DNA of 44,116 bases from JBDRNO01 sp043811005 (GTDB taxonomy: Bacteria > Bacteroidota > Bacteroidia > NORP154), in the NCBI GenBank assembly GCA_043811005.1, contig JBDRNO010000101.1, positions 1 to 44,116 of the forward strand, written 5' to 3'. The position numbers and the translations under genes are program-made. The notes below the pieces were generated by a model that saw nothing but the letters and a program-made list of their open reading frames with translations, was not told the origin of the DNA and ran no database searches. Below, in pieces: positions 34,301 through 42,379 of the stretch (position 1 is its first letter; the number at the start of each line of letters is the position of its first letter).

Positions 34301-35723
34301 GACAAGCATTTATGATAGTACAGGGGTTTACATTGATGTGTTCACCGCTTCAAACGGATGCGACAGCACTTTTACCACAACCTTAACGGTTGATCCGGCA
34401 ATTGTTGGCAGCCAAACGCTCACTACCTGTGCAGAGGACAGTGTAGTAGTTGGAACAAGTGTTTACAATAGTACCGGGATTTACACGGATGTGTTCACCG
34501 CTTCAAACGGATGCGACAGCACATTTACCACAAACTTAACGGTTGATCCTGTAATTGTTGGCAGCCAAACACTCACTATCTGTGCAGAGGACAGTGTAGT
34601 AGTTGGGACAAACGTATACAATAGTACGGGGATTTATACGGATGTGTTCACCGCTTCAAATGAATGCGACAGCACATTTACCACAAACTTAACGGTTGAT
34701 CCGGCAATTACCGGCAGCCAAACACTAACCATTTGTGCAGATGACAGCGTAGTTGTAGGAACAAGTGTTTACTATAGTACCGGGGTTTACACGGATATAT
34801 TAACCGCTTCAAATGGATGCGACAGCATATTCTCAACAACGCTTACAGTAAACTCAACCTACGGCATTACAGATAACGCAATAGCTATTTGCAATGGCGA
34901 TAGTATCTCCATTTACGGCACTTTCAGGAGTGTTGCAGGAACATATTATGACAGCTTAACTGCAGTCAACGGCTGCGATAGTGTGCACTCAACCGTGCTT
35001 TCAGTAGACCCATTGCCGGCAACCCCCATCATTACCCCAACCGCTCCTACAAGCTTTTGCCAGGGCGAAAATGTGATACTATTCACAAATTCTACTTCAG
35101 GAAATTTATGGTCAACAGGTGAAACAACCCAATTCATTACCGTTAGCACAAGCGGGTCTTATTCCGTAACCCTGACCGATCCAAACGGTTGCAGTGCAGT
35201 ATCTGTACCAACCTCGGTTACCGCATATCCAACACCCACGGTTTATTTGGGTGCAGACACTATAATTTGTTACGGTTGTTCAATAACCCTTGATGCAGGA
35301 ACAGGTTTTGCATGCTACCTTTGGTCAACAGGAGAGATCACGCAAACTATAAATGTTGTTTCAACAGATACTTATATTGTTCAGGTTACAGATGCAAACG
35401 GCTGTGCAGCAGCAGACACAATAGTAATAGATATAGCTTCGGGCATCAATCAACAATTACCAGTCAACGATTATCAATTACAGGTTCACCCCAATCCAAA
35501 CACAGGTGAATTTACAATTACATTCAATATACCTGAAAAGCAGGATATCCTTATCAATGTAATTAACATAAAAGGGCAGTTAATTTATGAAGAAAACCTA
35601 AGCAAATATTCAGGGACTTATCAAAAAACAATTGATGTAGGCACGCAAGCGGCAGGTATCTATACCCTGCGATTGATAAGTGATGAAGGAATGATTAATA
35701 AGAAAATAATAATATTGGAATAA
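31374..35723 (+). CDS. large FG-GAP/VCBS-repeat surface protein with T9SS sorting domain
   Basis: This 1449-residue exported protein has a signal region (about 20-43), seven FG-GAP-type blades (about 45-385) with calcium-binding DxNxDGxxD loops (such as ADFNGDGIVD), and two GCDS-type beta domains around another Ig-like segment. Seven more blades follow (about 565-905), then five tandem 51-residue SQTLTICAEDSVVVG...GCDSTFTT repeats, further Ig/PKD-like domains, and a C-terminal type A T9SS sorting domain (HPNPNTGEFTITF..., ending VGTQAAGIYTLRLISDEGMINKKIIIL). The two blade sets look like two seven-bladed propellers. It is probably a secreted or cell-surface adhesion or binding protein. No catalytic motif is seen. 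Confidence 0.85.
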   Translation: MNYFQSKTLKNKAQKTICNAQILITITILALTFGLLSLYSSAQICFDLDSNYSVGAYPRCVDINDFNGDSIPDMVTANHIPSTISVRLGLGAGVFDTVTHYTVGANAPRYVISADLNGDSIPDIAVANYYSTFVYVLIGDGNGNFGAATNYSVGSDPTSIAVADYNSDGYADLAVTNSDNNNVSILLNDSAGGFGTKTNYAASTYPTSILTEDFNDDGFPDLAVANYSAARVSVLLSDSVSGFGTKTDFTVGSNPYCVTHADFNGDGIVDLATSNYGSNNVSVLIGNGSGGFNSAVNFAAGSQPISVSSADYNGDGNADISVANYNGNTATVLFGDGTGDFLDNASFAAGTAPRSVASADLNGDGTPDLAVANQTTNDVTILLNEMKRSSQTLVVCTGQSVTVGSSTYTTSGIYLDILTSSLGCDSIVTTDLTVNPLPSVIANATTNNVCEGYSVTLTGSGASTYVWSQGVSDGVSFIPYVDTTYLVMGTDTNGCSDMDMVSVSIIYPVTSNQTLTICLGDSVTIGSNTYNTTGTYSDVLTSSFGCDSTVTTNLKVIFGNDSAIFAPDTTFKAGYQISSFASYDFNGDGNLDMAITSSGSNKVSISLGDGAGNFGTAIYYGTGSAPYSVAIADFNGDTFADMVVANMNSNSASVFLGDSIGDFGSGTGFSTGTKPSSVVCADFNSDGNADFAVANYYDANVSLFLGNGAGGFAPRTNFGIGSYPLTIVCKDFNNDGNADIASANWGSSNVSVLLGNGAGNFAAAANFTVGSDPYSICSGDFNGDGNADLATPNPGSGDISVLLGNGTGGFGTSVEYIVGGIWFPSSPRSITSADFNGDGNADLAIGEGGIFVLLGDGIGSFAPFNSYVVPGSHYSIMSADLNNDGKPDIALPSSPDSAYAILLNLTIMRSEQTLTVCAGDSLAVGSSTYDSTGIYIDVLQTVEGCDSTVTTNLTVDPEITGSQTLTICAEDSVVVGTSIYDSTGVYIDVFTASNGCDSTFTTTLTVDPAIVGSQTLTTCAEDSVVVGTSVYNSTGIYTDVFTASNGCDSTFTTNLTVDPVIVGSQTLTICAEDSVVVGTNVYNSTGIYTDVFTASNECDSTFTTNLTVDPAITGSQTLTICADDSVVVGTSVYYSTGVYTDILTASNGCDSIFSTTLTVNSTYGITDNAIAICNGDSISIYGTFRSVAGTYYDSLTAVNGCDSVHSTVLSVDPLPATPIITPTAPTSFCQGENVILFTNSTSGNLWSTGETTQFITVSTSGSYSVTLTDPNGCSAVSVPTSVTAYPTPTVYLGADTIICYGCSITLDAGTGFACYLWSTGEITQTINVVSTDTYIVQVTDANGCAAADTIVIDIASGINQQLPVNDYQLQVHPNPNTGEFTITFNIPEKQDILINVINIKGQLIYEENLSKYSGTYQKTIDVGTQAAGIYTLRLISDEGMINKKIIILE
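34104..34868 (+). repeat. five tandem 153-bp coding repeats
   Basis: The units start at 34104, 34257, 34410, 34563 and 34716, exactly 153 bp (51 codons) apart. Units 2 to 4 are nearly identical at DNA level (for example GTGCAGAGGACAGTGTAGTA in each), while units 1 and 5 have diverged more. This indicates recent duplication or gene conversion of the inner units. Confidence 0.9.
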
Positions 35724-35733
35724 ATAAAAGAAT

Positions 35734-35970
35734 GCCACTAAATCACTAAAACACACCTGTGTGCCGAAGCACTTCGGCTTTGCTCTGCACGCTGTCGCCA
35801 AAGCTATAGCGTAGACGCCTGAAGCTACCCTGCTCTGCCGAAGCGGCTACGCGAAGGCGATGCGCGAAAGCGATGTGCGCAGGCACAAAATTCCACAAAA
35901 AAAAATAAATCAATTATAAATCAATTGTTAAATAATTTAGTGGGATTTTGTGCTTTTGAGCTTTAGTGGC
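35734..35970. repeat. intergenic inverted repeat carrying a GC-rich insertion
   Basis: GCCACTAAATCACTAAAACAC on the left (35734-35754) and GTGCTTTTGAGCTTTAGTGGC on the right (35950-35970) are inverted partners, as are CACAAAATTCCAC (35883-35895) and GTGGGATTTTGTG (35940-35952). The arms are not equal, because about 128 bases of GC-rich palindromic sequence (about 35755-35882, starting ACCTGTGTGCCGAAGCAC, with CTTCGCGTAG-like pieces on the other strand) sit inside the left arm. This 308-base gap also holds the 3' box GGAAAATTCCAATAC (36009-36023). Confidence 0.7.
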
Positions 35971-36031
35971 AACAAACATTGTCAGCCAAAGGCTAATCTA
36001 CCTAAGGCGGAAAATTCCAATACATTTAATC

Positions 36032-38446
36032 ATGAATCCATCATTAACCTTTTCCAGGATATCCTTTTTCAATTTCATCTTTCTCGTTTCATTTCTTCAA
36101 TACGGATATTCACAGGATAAGACAACAACTTATATCTGGGATCCCTCCTATGAATTCCAGGATCGCGATATTGAGTTGTACCACATGAATGCCGACCTGA
36201 AGATCAAGCCGTTTGACACCCTGGTGGCCGGAGTGGTGACATTTAAGTTTAAAACACTGAGAGAAAAGATTGATTCCATTGTCTTTAATGTTCCTGAATT
36301 GAAGATAAAAGAAATAAAGATCAACGGTGCAAACGCTGAATTTAAAATGTCAGGGAATAATGTTGTCATTTATCCGCCAACCGGCATGGGCTGGCAAACA
36401 GATAATGAGATATTGTTTAATTATGATGCAAAACCCACCGAAGGGCTTTATTTTGTGGGATGGAATGACCCAAAACAGATCAAGCGTAAACAGATCTGGG
36501 CTCACCGCCCTAATCATTGGCTTCCTTATGCCCCGGCTATCCATACTGTTGATATGGCAATTACGGTTGATGATGATTACAAGGTATTCTCCAACGGGGT
36601 TCGGGAAAAGGTGGTTGCAAATAAAGACAACACAAAAACCTGGCATTACAAGATGGATCATCCCCACCCTTTCTTTTCCACTTGCTTAGTGATTGGTGAT
36701 TATGAATTCAAAAGCTTAAAAACCAAACGCGGCATTCCGCTTGAACTCTGGTATTATCCCGATTGGGAAGATCATTTCGAGCCGACTTATATCTACCAGG
36801 CAAAAATGTTTGAGTTTTTTGAGGATGAACTTGGCTTCAACTATCCATATGAATTATACCGACAGGCGCCTGTGATAGATTATATGTACGGTGCAATGGA
36901 AACCACCACCTCTACGATCTATGGTGATTACATGATGGTGGATGACCGTGGTTTTCTTGGCAGGAATTATGTAAATGTAAATGCGCATGAGCTTGCGCAT
37001 CAATGGTTTGGGAATTATATCTCTCACCTGAAAAACAAGGATGTTTGGATAACAGAAAGTTTTGGCACCTACTGGGCAAAAAAGTTTGAGCAATCCGTAT
37101 GGGGTGAGGATCAATATCAGTATGTTCGTAATGAGGAACTGTTGGATGTGTTCAGTTCAGCAAAACAAAATAATTATTCTGTAGGCCATAGCCGGGGTGG
37201 CCGTGAACGCTGGTACCCGAAGGGCTCCCTTGTCCTCGACATGCTGCGTGATGTGCTTGGTGATAAAGAATTTAAAGCCGTCATGAAATTATATCTTGAA
37301 TCGCATCCTTATGAGACTGCTGAAACAAATGATGTTCTCCAGGCAATTCGCAAAGCTACCGGCAGGTCGTTGGAATGGTTTTTTGAAGAATGGATCTATC
37401 GTGGCGGTGAGCCATTTTATGAGGTGAGTTACGGGCAGTTTAAAAATAATGAGGGCTTGAAAGAAACCCACATTACGGTTGAACAGATCCATGAAACCGA
37501 TGAATTGATTGGGCTATTTAAAATGCCGGTTAATTTTGAAGTACATTATAAAGATGGAACGGCTGACAGTAAAAAGCAATGGATCGAAGAGCAATATAAT
37601 ACGGTTATCATTCCAAACCCGGATAACAAGGAGATAGATTTTGTATTATTCGACCCCAACCGCGAGGTGATCAAGCAGGTTGAATTCCAACGCCCGTATG
37701 ATGAATTGATAGCGATTGCCATGCGCGCTGAAAATATGATAGACCGCTATGATGCATTATTGGCATTGCGTGAATTTCCTTTGGAAAAGAAGAAAAATGA
37801 CCTGGTGAAAGCCATTGAAAAGGAAACTTTTCATTTGACTAAAAATGAAATTATTTCCCAGCTTTCGATTGATCTTGATAATGATACTGAAAAGCTGATG
37901 ATCAGAGCTATCAATGATGCGGATGATAAAGTGCGGTTAGCCGTTTTGCAAAATATCACCAAGATCCCGGAATCACTTCGCAGCGATTATGAAAAGCTGT
38001 TGGATGACAGCTCCTGCCTGAATGTGGAAATAGCTCTGGAGAATTTATGTAATTCATTTCCCGGAAGGTGCAGCGAATATCTGGGAAAGACAAAGGATGA
38101 ACAAGGATGGAGGGGAAGGAACATACGCATCAAATGGCTGGAAATTTCGATTGATAACCCTGTTATGCAACAGGGCGGGGATAAATATTTTGATGAATTA
38201 AAAGGTTACACAGGCGAAAGTTATGGTTTTGAAACAAGGATCAACTCAATGAATGCCTTGAAACGATTAAATTTCCTTGATGAAGAGATAGTGAAAAATA
38301 TCATAAAAGGCATCTCGCACTGGAATTATAAAATAAGAAATGCAGCAAGTGAAAATCTCAAGTATTTTTACACACAAAACAAGTTCCGCGATCTTATTGA
38401 TAAAGAAACTAAAAATGGAATGCCTCCTAATATAAAAAGCAACTAA
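36032..38446 (+). CDS. M1-family zinc aminopeptidase with C-terminal HEAT-like repeats
   Basis: This 804-residue exported metalloaminopeptidase has a signal peptide (about 5-28, ending QYGYSQ) and an N-terminal beta domain. The substrate-binding YGAMETTT corresponds to the GAMEN motif. The zinc site is H319-E-L-A-H323 with the third ligand Glu in WITESFGTYWAKKFEQ. The C-terminal part (about 565-800) is helical, with repeated ALREFPLEKK, RLAVLQNITKIP and IRNAASENLKYF segments, like HEAT repeats. ATG 36032 was chosen over the open GTG at 35966, because it starts the signal peptide and follows the 3' box by eight bases. It is probably a periplasmic or outer-membrane-associated peptidase. Confidence 0.92.
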   Translation: MNPSLTFSRISFFNFIFLVSFLQYGYSQDKTTTYIWDPSYEFQDRDIELYHMNADLKIKPFDTLVAGVVTFKFKTLREKIDSIVFNVPELKIKEIKINGANAEFKMSGNNVVIYPPTGMGWQTDNEILFNYDAKPTEGLYFVGWNDPKQIKRKQIWAHRPNHWLPYAPAIHTVDMAITVDDDYKVFSNGVREKVVANKDNTKTWHYKMDHPHPFFSTCLVIGDYEFKSLKTKRGIPLELWYYPDWEDHFEPTYIYQAKMFEFFEDELGFNYPYELYRQAPVIDYMYGAMETTTSTIYGDYMMVDDRGFLGRNYVNVNAHELAHQWFGNYISHLKNKDVWITESFGTYWAKKFEQSVWGEDQYQYVRNEELLDVFSSAKQNNYSVGHSRGGRERWYPKGSLVLDMLRDVLGDKEFKAVMKLYLESHPYETAETNDVLQAIRKATGRSLEWFFEEWIYRGGEPFYEVSYGQFKNNEGLKETHITVEQIHETDELIGLFKMPVNFEVHYKDGTADSKKQWIEEQYNTVIIPNPDNKEIDFVLFDPNREVIKQVEFQRPYDELIAIAMRAENMIDRYDALLALREFPLEKKKNDLVKAIEKETFHLTKNEIISQLSIDLDNDTEKLMIRAINDADDKVRLAVLQNITKIPESLRSDYEKLLDDSSCLNVEIALENLCNSFPGRCSEYLGKTKDEQGWRGRNIRIKWLEISIDNPVMQQGGDKYFDELKGYTGESYGFETRINSMNALKRLNFLDEEIVKNIIKGISHWNYKIRNAASENLKYFYTQNKFRDLIDKETKNGMPPNIKSN

Positions 38447-38465
38447 TCAGTCTGATTTATTCTTA

Positions 38466-38490
38466 ACATAACTTTGCAAATTGATTAAAA
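38466..38490 (+). repeat. 5' box, uninterrupted copy
   Basis: ACATAACTTTGC followed by AAATTGATTAAAA, 15 bases before the next start codon. It serves as the empty reference for the palindrome-carrying copy at 28636-28675. Confidence 0.7.
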
Positions 38491-38505
38491 TAAAAAATCA
38501 TCATC

Positions 38506-38718
38506 ATGCAAAATAAATATCGTGTATTCAAAAAAACGCTTCTTTTCCTGTTGATCATTACATCATTTTACGGATGCGATAATGAAAAAAAACCGGCAAC
38601 CCCGGTTTCGGAATATATTGACAGGAAAGACACACTTGCCAGGAAAATATTATCCTTTATACAGGCAAGAGATACCACCGGAACAAAAACAGCAGTAATT
38701 GCCGACTCACTTCAATAA
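38506..38718 (+). pseudogene. lipoprotein, 5' fragment before a frameshift
   Basis: A 70-residue frame encodes a signal peptide with a lipobox-like end (FLLIITSFYGC, Cys at about residue 24) and a short mature part (VSEYIDRKDTLARKILSFIQARDTTG). It stops at the TAA 38716-38718. The next frame (+1) is open across this point from TTG 38699 and continues for 276 residues with no signal peptide of its own. The two pieces look like one gene of about 340 codons, broken near TCACTTCAATAATTTACTT by a one-base insertion or two-base loss. Sequencing or assembly error is possible. Confidence 0.65.
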
Positions 38719-39529
38719 TTTACTTAAAAAGGCAAATACAAAGGTCATAATGAACATAATGGCTCAATCCGGATTTTTGACTGATAATGGCTGGGGAGGA
38801 TATTTTATTAATGAGGATAAATTTAAAGATCTGGACAATGATCATTACCTGTTGATCCTTAATAAACTGGATGCTACTAATACTACCCCTGCCCACCAGG
38901 CATTGGTGAAATTTATATCAGAACAGGCGGTCAGATCACATTTAACAGAGGATGATGTTCAATTCTATGTTGAGGCATATAATAAGCCGGGAAAGATCGA
39001 GCGAATAACATTTAATGATGAGATTTTACCACTGGCTTCTGCAAAGATCAACCTGGAATTTATGCTAAAAACAGGACTTTTATACCCTGATCATAAGCCG
39101 GATATAAATAAACTTAATGAGGAATCTATCTTCACAATTATACCGTTAGTATTCAACCTGGGAAAAGAATTTGACAGCTACAAAGAGATCATTGAATCGG
39201 TATGTACTGTTAGTATCAATCCCGGTTCGGATGAGGATGACAAGAGGAGCGCTTTGCTTATGACGCATATCTCCAACAGGTTGGTTGATGCCCCGGACCA
39301 GCGTTGGTTTGATATCCTGGGAAAAATGGCGGAAAAAGCAGATGATGACATAATAGAAAAGTATCTTTGGTTAATCGGTTATTTAAATATGAGTGTGGGC
39401 ACATCCGTTATCAATAAAGATGCCATAGAGCATCTTCCTGTTTCCGTAAGACTCAAAATGGCAGCGCCTCTGAAAAAGGGCTTAACGACTTCATTCGAAA
39501 AACAAGCAATAAAAGACCTGGAAAAATGA
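38699..39529 (+). pseudogene. lipoprotein, 3' fragment after the frameshift, unknown function
   Basis: This is the continuation of the preceding fragment: 276 residues from the overlapping TTG, or 259 from the first ATG at 38750. It is soluble and mostly helical, with segments SGFLTDNGWGGYFINEDKF, LVKFISEQAVRSHLTEDDVQFYVEAY and FDILGKMAEKADDDIIEKYLWLIGYLNMS. There is no recognised family. If translated alone it would stay in the cytoplasm, which fits poorly with the lipoprotein start just upstream. The stop overlaps the next small start codon (ATGA). Confidence 0.6.
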
Positions 39530-39630
39530 TCCTGCCTTCAAAAAAACAATGGGAGAAAATAATATCCGGTAAAAATATTGAACCTTATACAGTGGATATT
39601 CCTTTACCGGCAAAAAGGTTTTATTATTAA
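39526..39630 (+). CDS. 34-residue ORF coupled to the upstream gene, unknown function
   Basis: ATG 39526 overlaps the TGA of the preceding frame (ATGA), and the frame ends with TAA at 39628-39630, 13 bases before proC. The peptide begins MILPSKKQWEKIISGKN and ends PLPAKRFYY. There is no signal peptide and no known family. Its length and position suggest either a real small coupled ORF or the leftover start of a larger gene. Confidence 0.3.
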   Translation: MILPSKKQWEKIISGKNIEPYTVDIPLPAKRFYY

Positions 39631-39643
39631 AAAAAGGACAAAT

Positions 39644-40483
39644 ATGAAAAGCAACAAAAGCAAAAAGGATACAAAAGAGATAATAGCCATACTTGGTGCA
39701 GGGAATATTGGCAGATCCATTGCCGAAGGATTGCCAAAAACGGGAAAATATAAACCCGGTCAGATAATACTTACCCAAAAAAAGGTCCATTCATTGGAAA
39801 ATCTGAGATCACAGGGATTTATTGTTCAATCAGATAACCGGGATGCAGTAAGAAAAGCGAAAATTATCATTATTACTGTTCGCCCCCTCCAACTGAATGG
39901 CCTGTTAGAAGAAATAAGATCAGACCTGGACCCTGAAAATCATATTTTAGTCTCGGTAGTTACCGATGTTACCATCGGTCAGATCTATAAACAGATTGAC
40001 CCAAAGATCCAGGTAGTCCGGGCAATGCCGAACCTTGCAATATCTATAAGTGAATCAATGACTTGCCTGGCAACAATAAAAGAATCACAATCTTCAATCG
40101 ATAAAGTAAAAAATATCTTTGACGCACTTGGCAAAACGCTGATAATCGAGGAAAACCTTATGGTTTCTGCAACAGTTCTTTGTGCATGTGGTGTTGCTTT
40201 TTTCCTGCGCGCAATCAGGGCTGCTTCACAGGGTGGGATCCAAATCGGATTTCATGCAGAAGTAGCTCTTCAAATGGCAGCGCAAACAGCAAAAGGAGCA
40301 GCAGAAATATTGTTAAAACTAAATAAATATCCCGAATCCGAAATTGATAAGGTTACAACTCCAAGGGGTTGTACAATAGCAGGATTAAATGAGATGGAGC
40401 ACCAGGGATTCAGTTCTTCGATGATAAAAGGAATTATAACCTCATACGAGCAAGCTGAGAAATTATATAAGGGAGAGAATTGA
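39644..40483 (+). CDS. proC: pyrroline-5-carboxylate reductase ProC
   Basis: ProC reduces pyrroline-5-carboxylate to proline with NAD(P)H, the last step of proline synthesis. The 279-residue product has an N-terminal Rossmann motif AILGAGNIGRSIAEGL, the middle VRAMPNLAISISESMTCL, and the C-terminal signature TTPRGCTIAGLNEMEHQGFSSSMIKGI of P5C reductases. ATG 39644 was chosen, although the frame is open from 39578, because AAAAAGGAC lies just upstream and the protein then begins near the conserved Rossmann strand. No proA or proB is nearby. Confidence 0.9.
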   Translation: MKSNKSKKDTKEIIAILGAGNIGRSIAEGLPKTGKYKPGQIILTQKKVHSLENLRSQGFIVQSDNRDAVRKAKIIIITVRPLQLNGLLEEIRSDLDPENHILVSVVTDVTIGQIYKQIDPKIQVVRAMPNLAISISESMTCLATIKESQSSIDKVKNIFDALGKTLIIEENLMVSATVLCACGVAFFLRAIRAASQGGIQIGFHAEVALQMAAQTAKGAAEILLKLNKYPESEIDKVTTPRGCTIAGLNEMEHQGFSSSMIKGIITSYEQAEKLYKGEN

Positions 40484-40957
40484 ACAGCCCTATCCAGAAG
40501 CTTTTTGCCCGGGACGTCACTATTAGCCGGGAGATCCTTCGCTCCGTTCAGGATGACAACTTTGTTTTTTGGAGGTTGATTTTCTCCCTCTTTTAACACA
40601 AAAAACTAACATTTCCACCAAAAAAAATAACCTCCCAAATACAAACTTTTACCACACTTCACATTTTCCCGTTAACTTTTTCAAAAAAAACAGCATCTCC
40701 TAACTCAATGATATCGAGCGCATTATGAAGGTCACTACCGTATTTATACGGTAGTGCCAAAACCGTATTTATACGTAAAAAAAATACCGTATTTATACCC
40801 TTTTTTATTAAAAAAAGATTATGTTAATTGCGGGCGGAAAAAATTGCAGACAGCAGCAAGTGAAAAAACCATGCGGGTTTCATAATTCTATAAGCAATTT
40901 TAAATACACTTTAAAAAAAATGCCACTAAAACACCAAAACAGGAAAGGAACTAAAAA
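40484..40957. other. 474-base intergenic region with repeat debris and an operator-like array
   Basis: The first part holds GGGAGATCCTTCGCTCCG...CAGGATGAC (about 40530-40557), one half of a common dispersed bacterial repeat. The middle has the CCGTATTTATAC array (listed separately). The end has ATGCGGGTTTCAT (40872-40884), like the loop sequence of the other inverted repeats, and GCCACTAAAACACCAAAAC just before the next gene. No gene was seen. Confidence 0.7.
40733..40798 (+). promoter_or_regulatory. three-copy CCGTATTTATAC operator-like array
   Basis: ACCGTATTTATAC occurs at 40737-40749, 40762-40774 and 40786-40798, starts 25 and 24 bases apart. The first copy sits in a perfect 24-base inverted repeat: arm CACTACCGTAT (40733-40743), centre TT, arm ATACGGTAGTG (40746-40756). 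Regular spacing of near-identical sites suggests binding of a regulator to one face of the DNA. The next genes downstream are the 90-residue protein and the Rieske oxygenase. The regulator is unknown. Confidence 0.55.
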
Positions 40958-41230
40958 ATGAAATTAAATAATATTAAAGAAAAAAATCCGGATCAGGACA
41001 TTCCCGAATTTGATTTTAGCGAGATCTTTTATCATAAAAAGCTCATTGAAAATAAAGTATTCACCCAAAAGGAAGCAAGGGAAATGTTTGATATACTGGC
41101 AGAGATCCAATCAACCCTTAAAGACAAGAGCACCAATACCAAAGAGAAAAAGCTATCCATATATGAGAGGACATGGTACCAGGGAATTAATGAACTAATG
41201 AATAAAATTAAGGAATCGGTAACGGATTAG
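40958..41230 (+). CDS. small charged helical protein (90 aa), unknown function
   Basis: This 90-residue soluble protein is rich in Lys and Glu. The N-terminal part has PDQDIPEFDFSEIFYHKKLIENKVF, followed by two predicted helices (TQKEAREMFDILAEIQSTLK and KLSIYERTWYQGINELMNKIKESV). It has no cysteine, signal peptide or metal motif. A GGAAAGGAACT sequence sits upstream of the ATG. It lies after the CCGTATTTATAC array and 121 bases before the Rieske gene, so it may share regulation with it. No family was recognised. Confidence 0.6.
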   Translation: MKLNNIKEKNPDQDIPEFDFSEIFYHKKLIENKVFTQKEAREMFDILAEIQSTLKDKSTNTKEKKLSIYERTWYQGINELMNKIKESVTD

Positions 41231-41351
41231 CAGAAGTTAAACCCTCAGGGTTTCTAAAGTTATAAACGTAAATAAAAAACGAACCGTTTTTTTAGTAAAA
41301 AAATTCATAATAATTAAGTATGAAAGAAAGTATCGTTTATAAAACAACATT

Positions 41352-42347
41352 ATGATCTACAATCAGTGGTATGTAATACTGGAATCCAAAGAATTAAAAA
41401 AGCGCAAGCCCCTTAAAGTAAAACGCTTTAATGAAGATCTTACATTATGGCGGGATGAAAACAGCCATGCCTGCTGTATTATTGATAAATGCTGTCACCG
41501 CGGAGCATCCCTTTCATGCGGTAAAATTATAAATGGTAAATTAGAATGCCCTTTTCATGGGTTTGTTTATGATAGATCCGGAAAAGTTCACACAATCCCT
41601 GCAATTGGCAAGAATACACCTCCACCTGAAACAATGATGGTACGGGCATACAAGACATTCGAAGCTTATGGATTCATTTGGTTGTGGTGGGGAGATGATG
41701 ACAAGATCCGGCAAGAACCATTTTTCTTCAAAGAACTTGAAAATTTTTCATACTCCGGGTTCAAAGATCATTGGAATGTTCATTATTCCAGGGCAATAGA
41801 AAACCAACTCGATGTGGCGCATCTGCCATTTGTCCATAAAACAACAATTGGCCGCGGCAAAAAAACATTGGTCAACGGACCCGTTGTGAAAAGAGTAAAT
41901 GAGTTAATTACATTTTATGTCAATAATATTAAAGATGATGGTAAAACCGTCCCCCTGAAACCGGATGAGATCGTTGATCATGAAAAATTTCTTCAACTCC
42001 AATTCCATTATCCTAATATCTGGCAGAACCGTATCTCCGGTAAGATACGGGCATTTGCCGCCTTTGTTCCGGTTGACGAAGAGAACTCTGTTATATACAT
42101 CAGATACTATCAAAATTTGATCAGTATCCCAATATTGAAAGCACTTTTCAATTTCATAGGTAAAATTTCAAGCATAATAATCCTAAGGCAGGACAAAAGA
42201 GTTGTGATCACGCAATTGCCTAAGAAAACCAAACTCCGGATGGATGAACGCCTCATTGCAGGGGATAATCCAATTATTGAGTATAGAAAACACAGGCATG
42301 AGCTTATTGAAAGAAACCAAAAAAGAATAAGCCCTGTACATAACTAA
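41352..42347 (+). CDS. Rieske non-heme iron oxygenase, alpha-subunit type
   Basis: The 331-residue protein has an N-terminal Rieske [2Fe-2S] domain with C47-x-H49 and C66-P-F-H69 (16 residues between) and a catalytic domain with a 2-His-1-Asp iron site: NQLDVAHLPFVH, giving Asp154, His157 and His162. The size and single-component look match PaO/VanA-like monooxygenases that hydroxylate or demethylate aromatic or other bulky substrates. Neither a reductase nor a ferredoxin gene is adjacent, so electrons must come from elsewhere. The substrate cannot be told. Such enzymes are not common in Bacteroidota, so transfer is possible but not shown. Confidence 0.88.
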   Translation: MIYNQWYVILESKELKKRKPLKVKRFNEDLTLWRDENSHACCIIDKCCHRGASLSCGKIINGKLECPFHGFVYDRSGKVHTIPAIGKNTPPPETMMVRAYKTFEAYGFIWLWWGDDDKIRQEPFFFKELENFSYSGFKDHWNVHYSRAIENQLDVAHLPFVHKTTIGRGKKTLVNGPVVKRVNELITFYVNNIKDDGKTVPLKPDEIVDHEKFLQLQFHYPNIWQNRISGKIRAFAAFVPVDEENSVIYIRYYQNLISIPILKALFNFIGKISSIIILRQDKRVVITQLPKKTKLRMDERLIAGDNPIIEYRKHRHELIERNQKRISPVHN

Positions 42348-42379
42348 TGATATCTGATACTGGAATAAAAAAACTTTTA

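Noticed and set aside
34104..34868. Tandem repeat as a non-coding satellite
   Set aside because: The 153-bp period is a multiple of three and the reading frame is open through all units inside a long secreted protein.
35966..36031. Upstream GTG start for the M1 aminopeptidase
   Set aside because: The extra 22 residues come from the inverted repeat and the 3' box, and would hide the signal peptide that begins at ATG 36032.
40733..40798. CRISPR array or replication iterons
   Set aside because: The three 13-mers are too short and the gaps (about 12 bases) too small for CRISPR. No Rep or cas gene is present.
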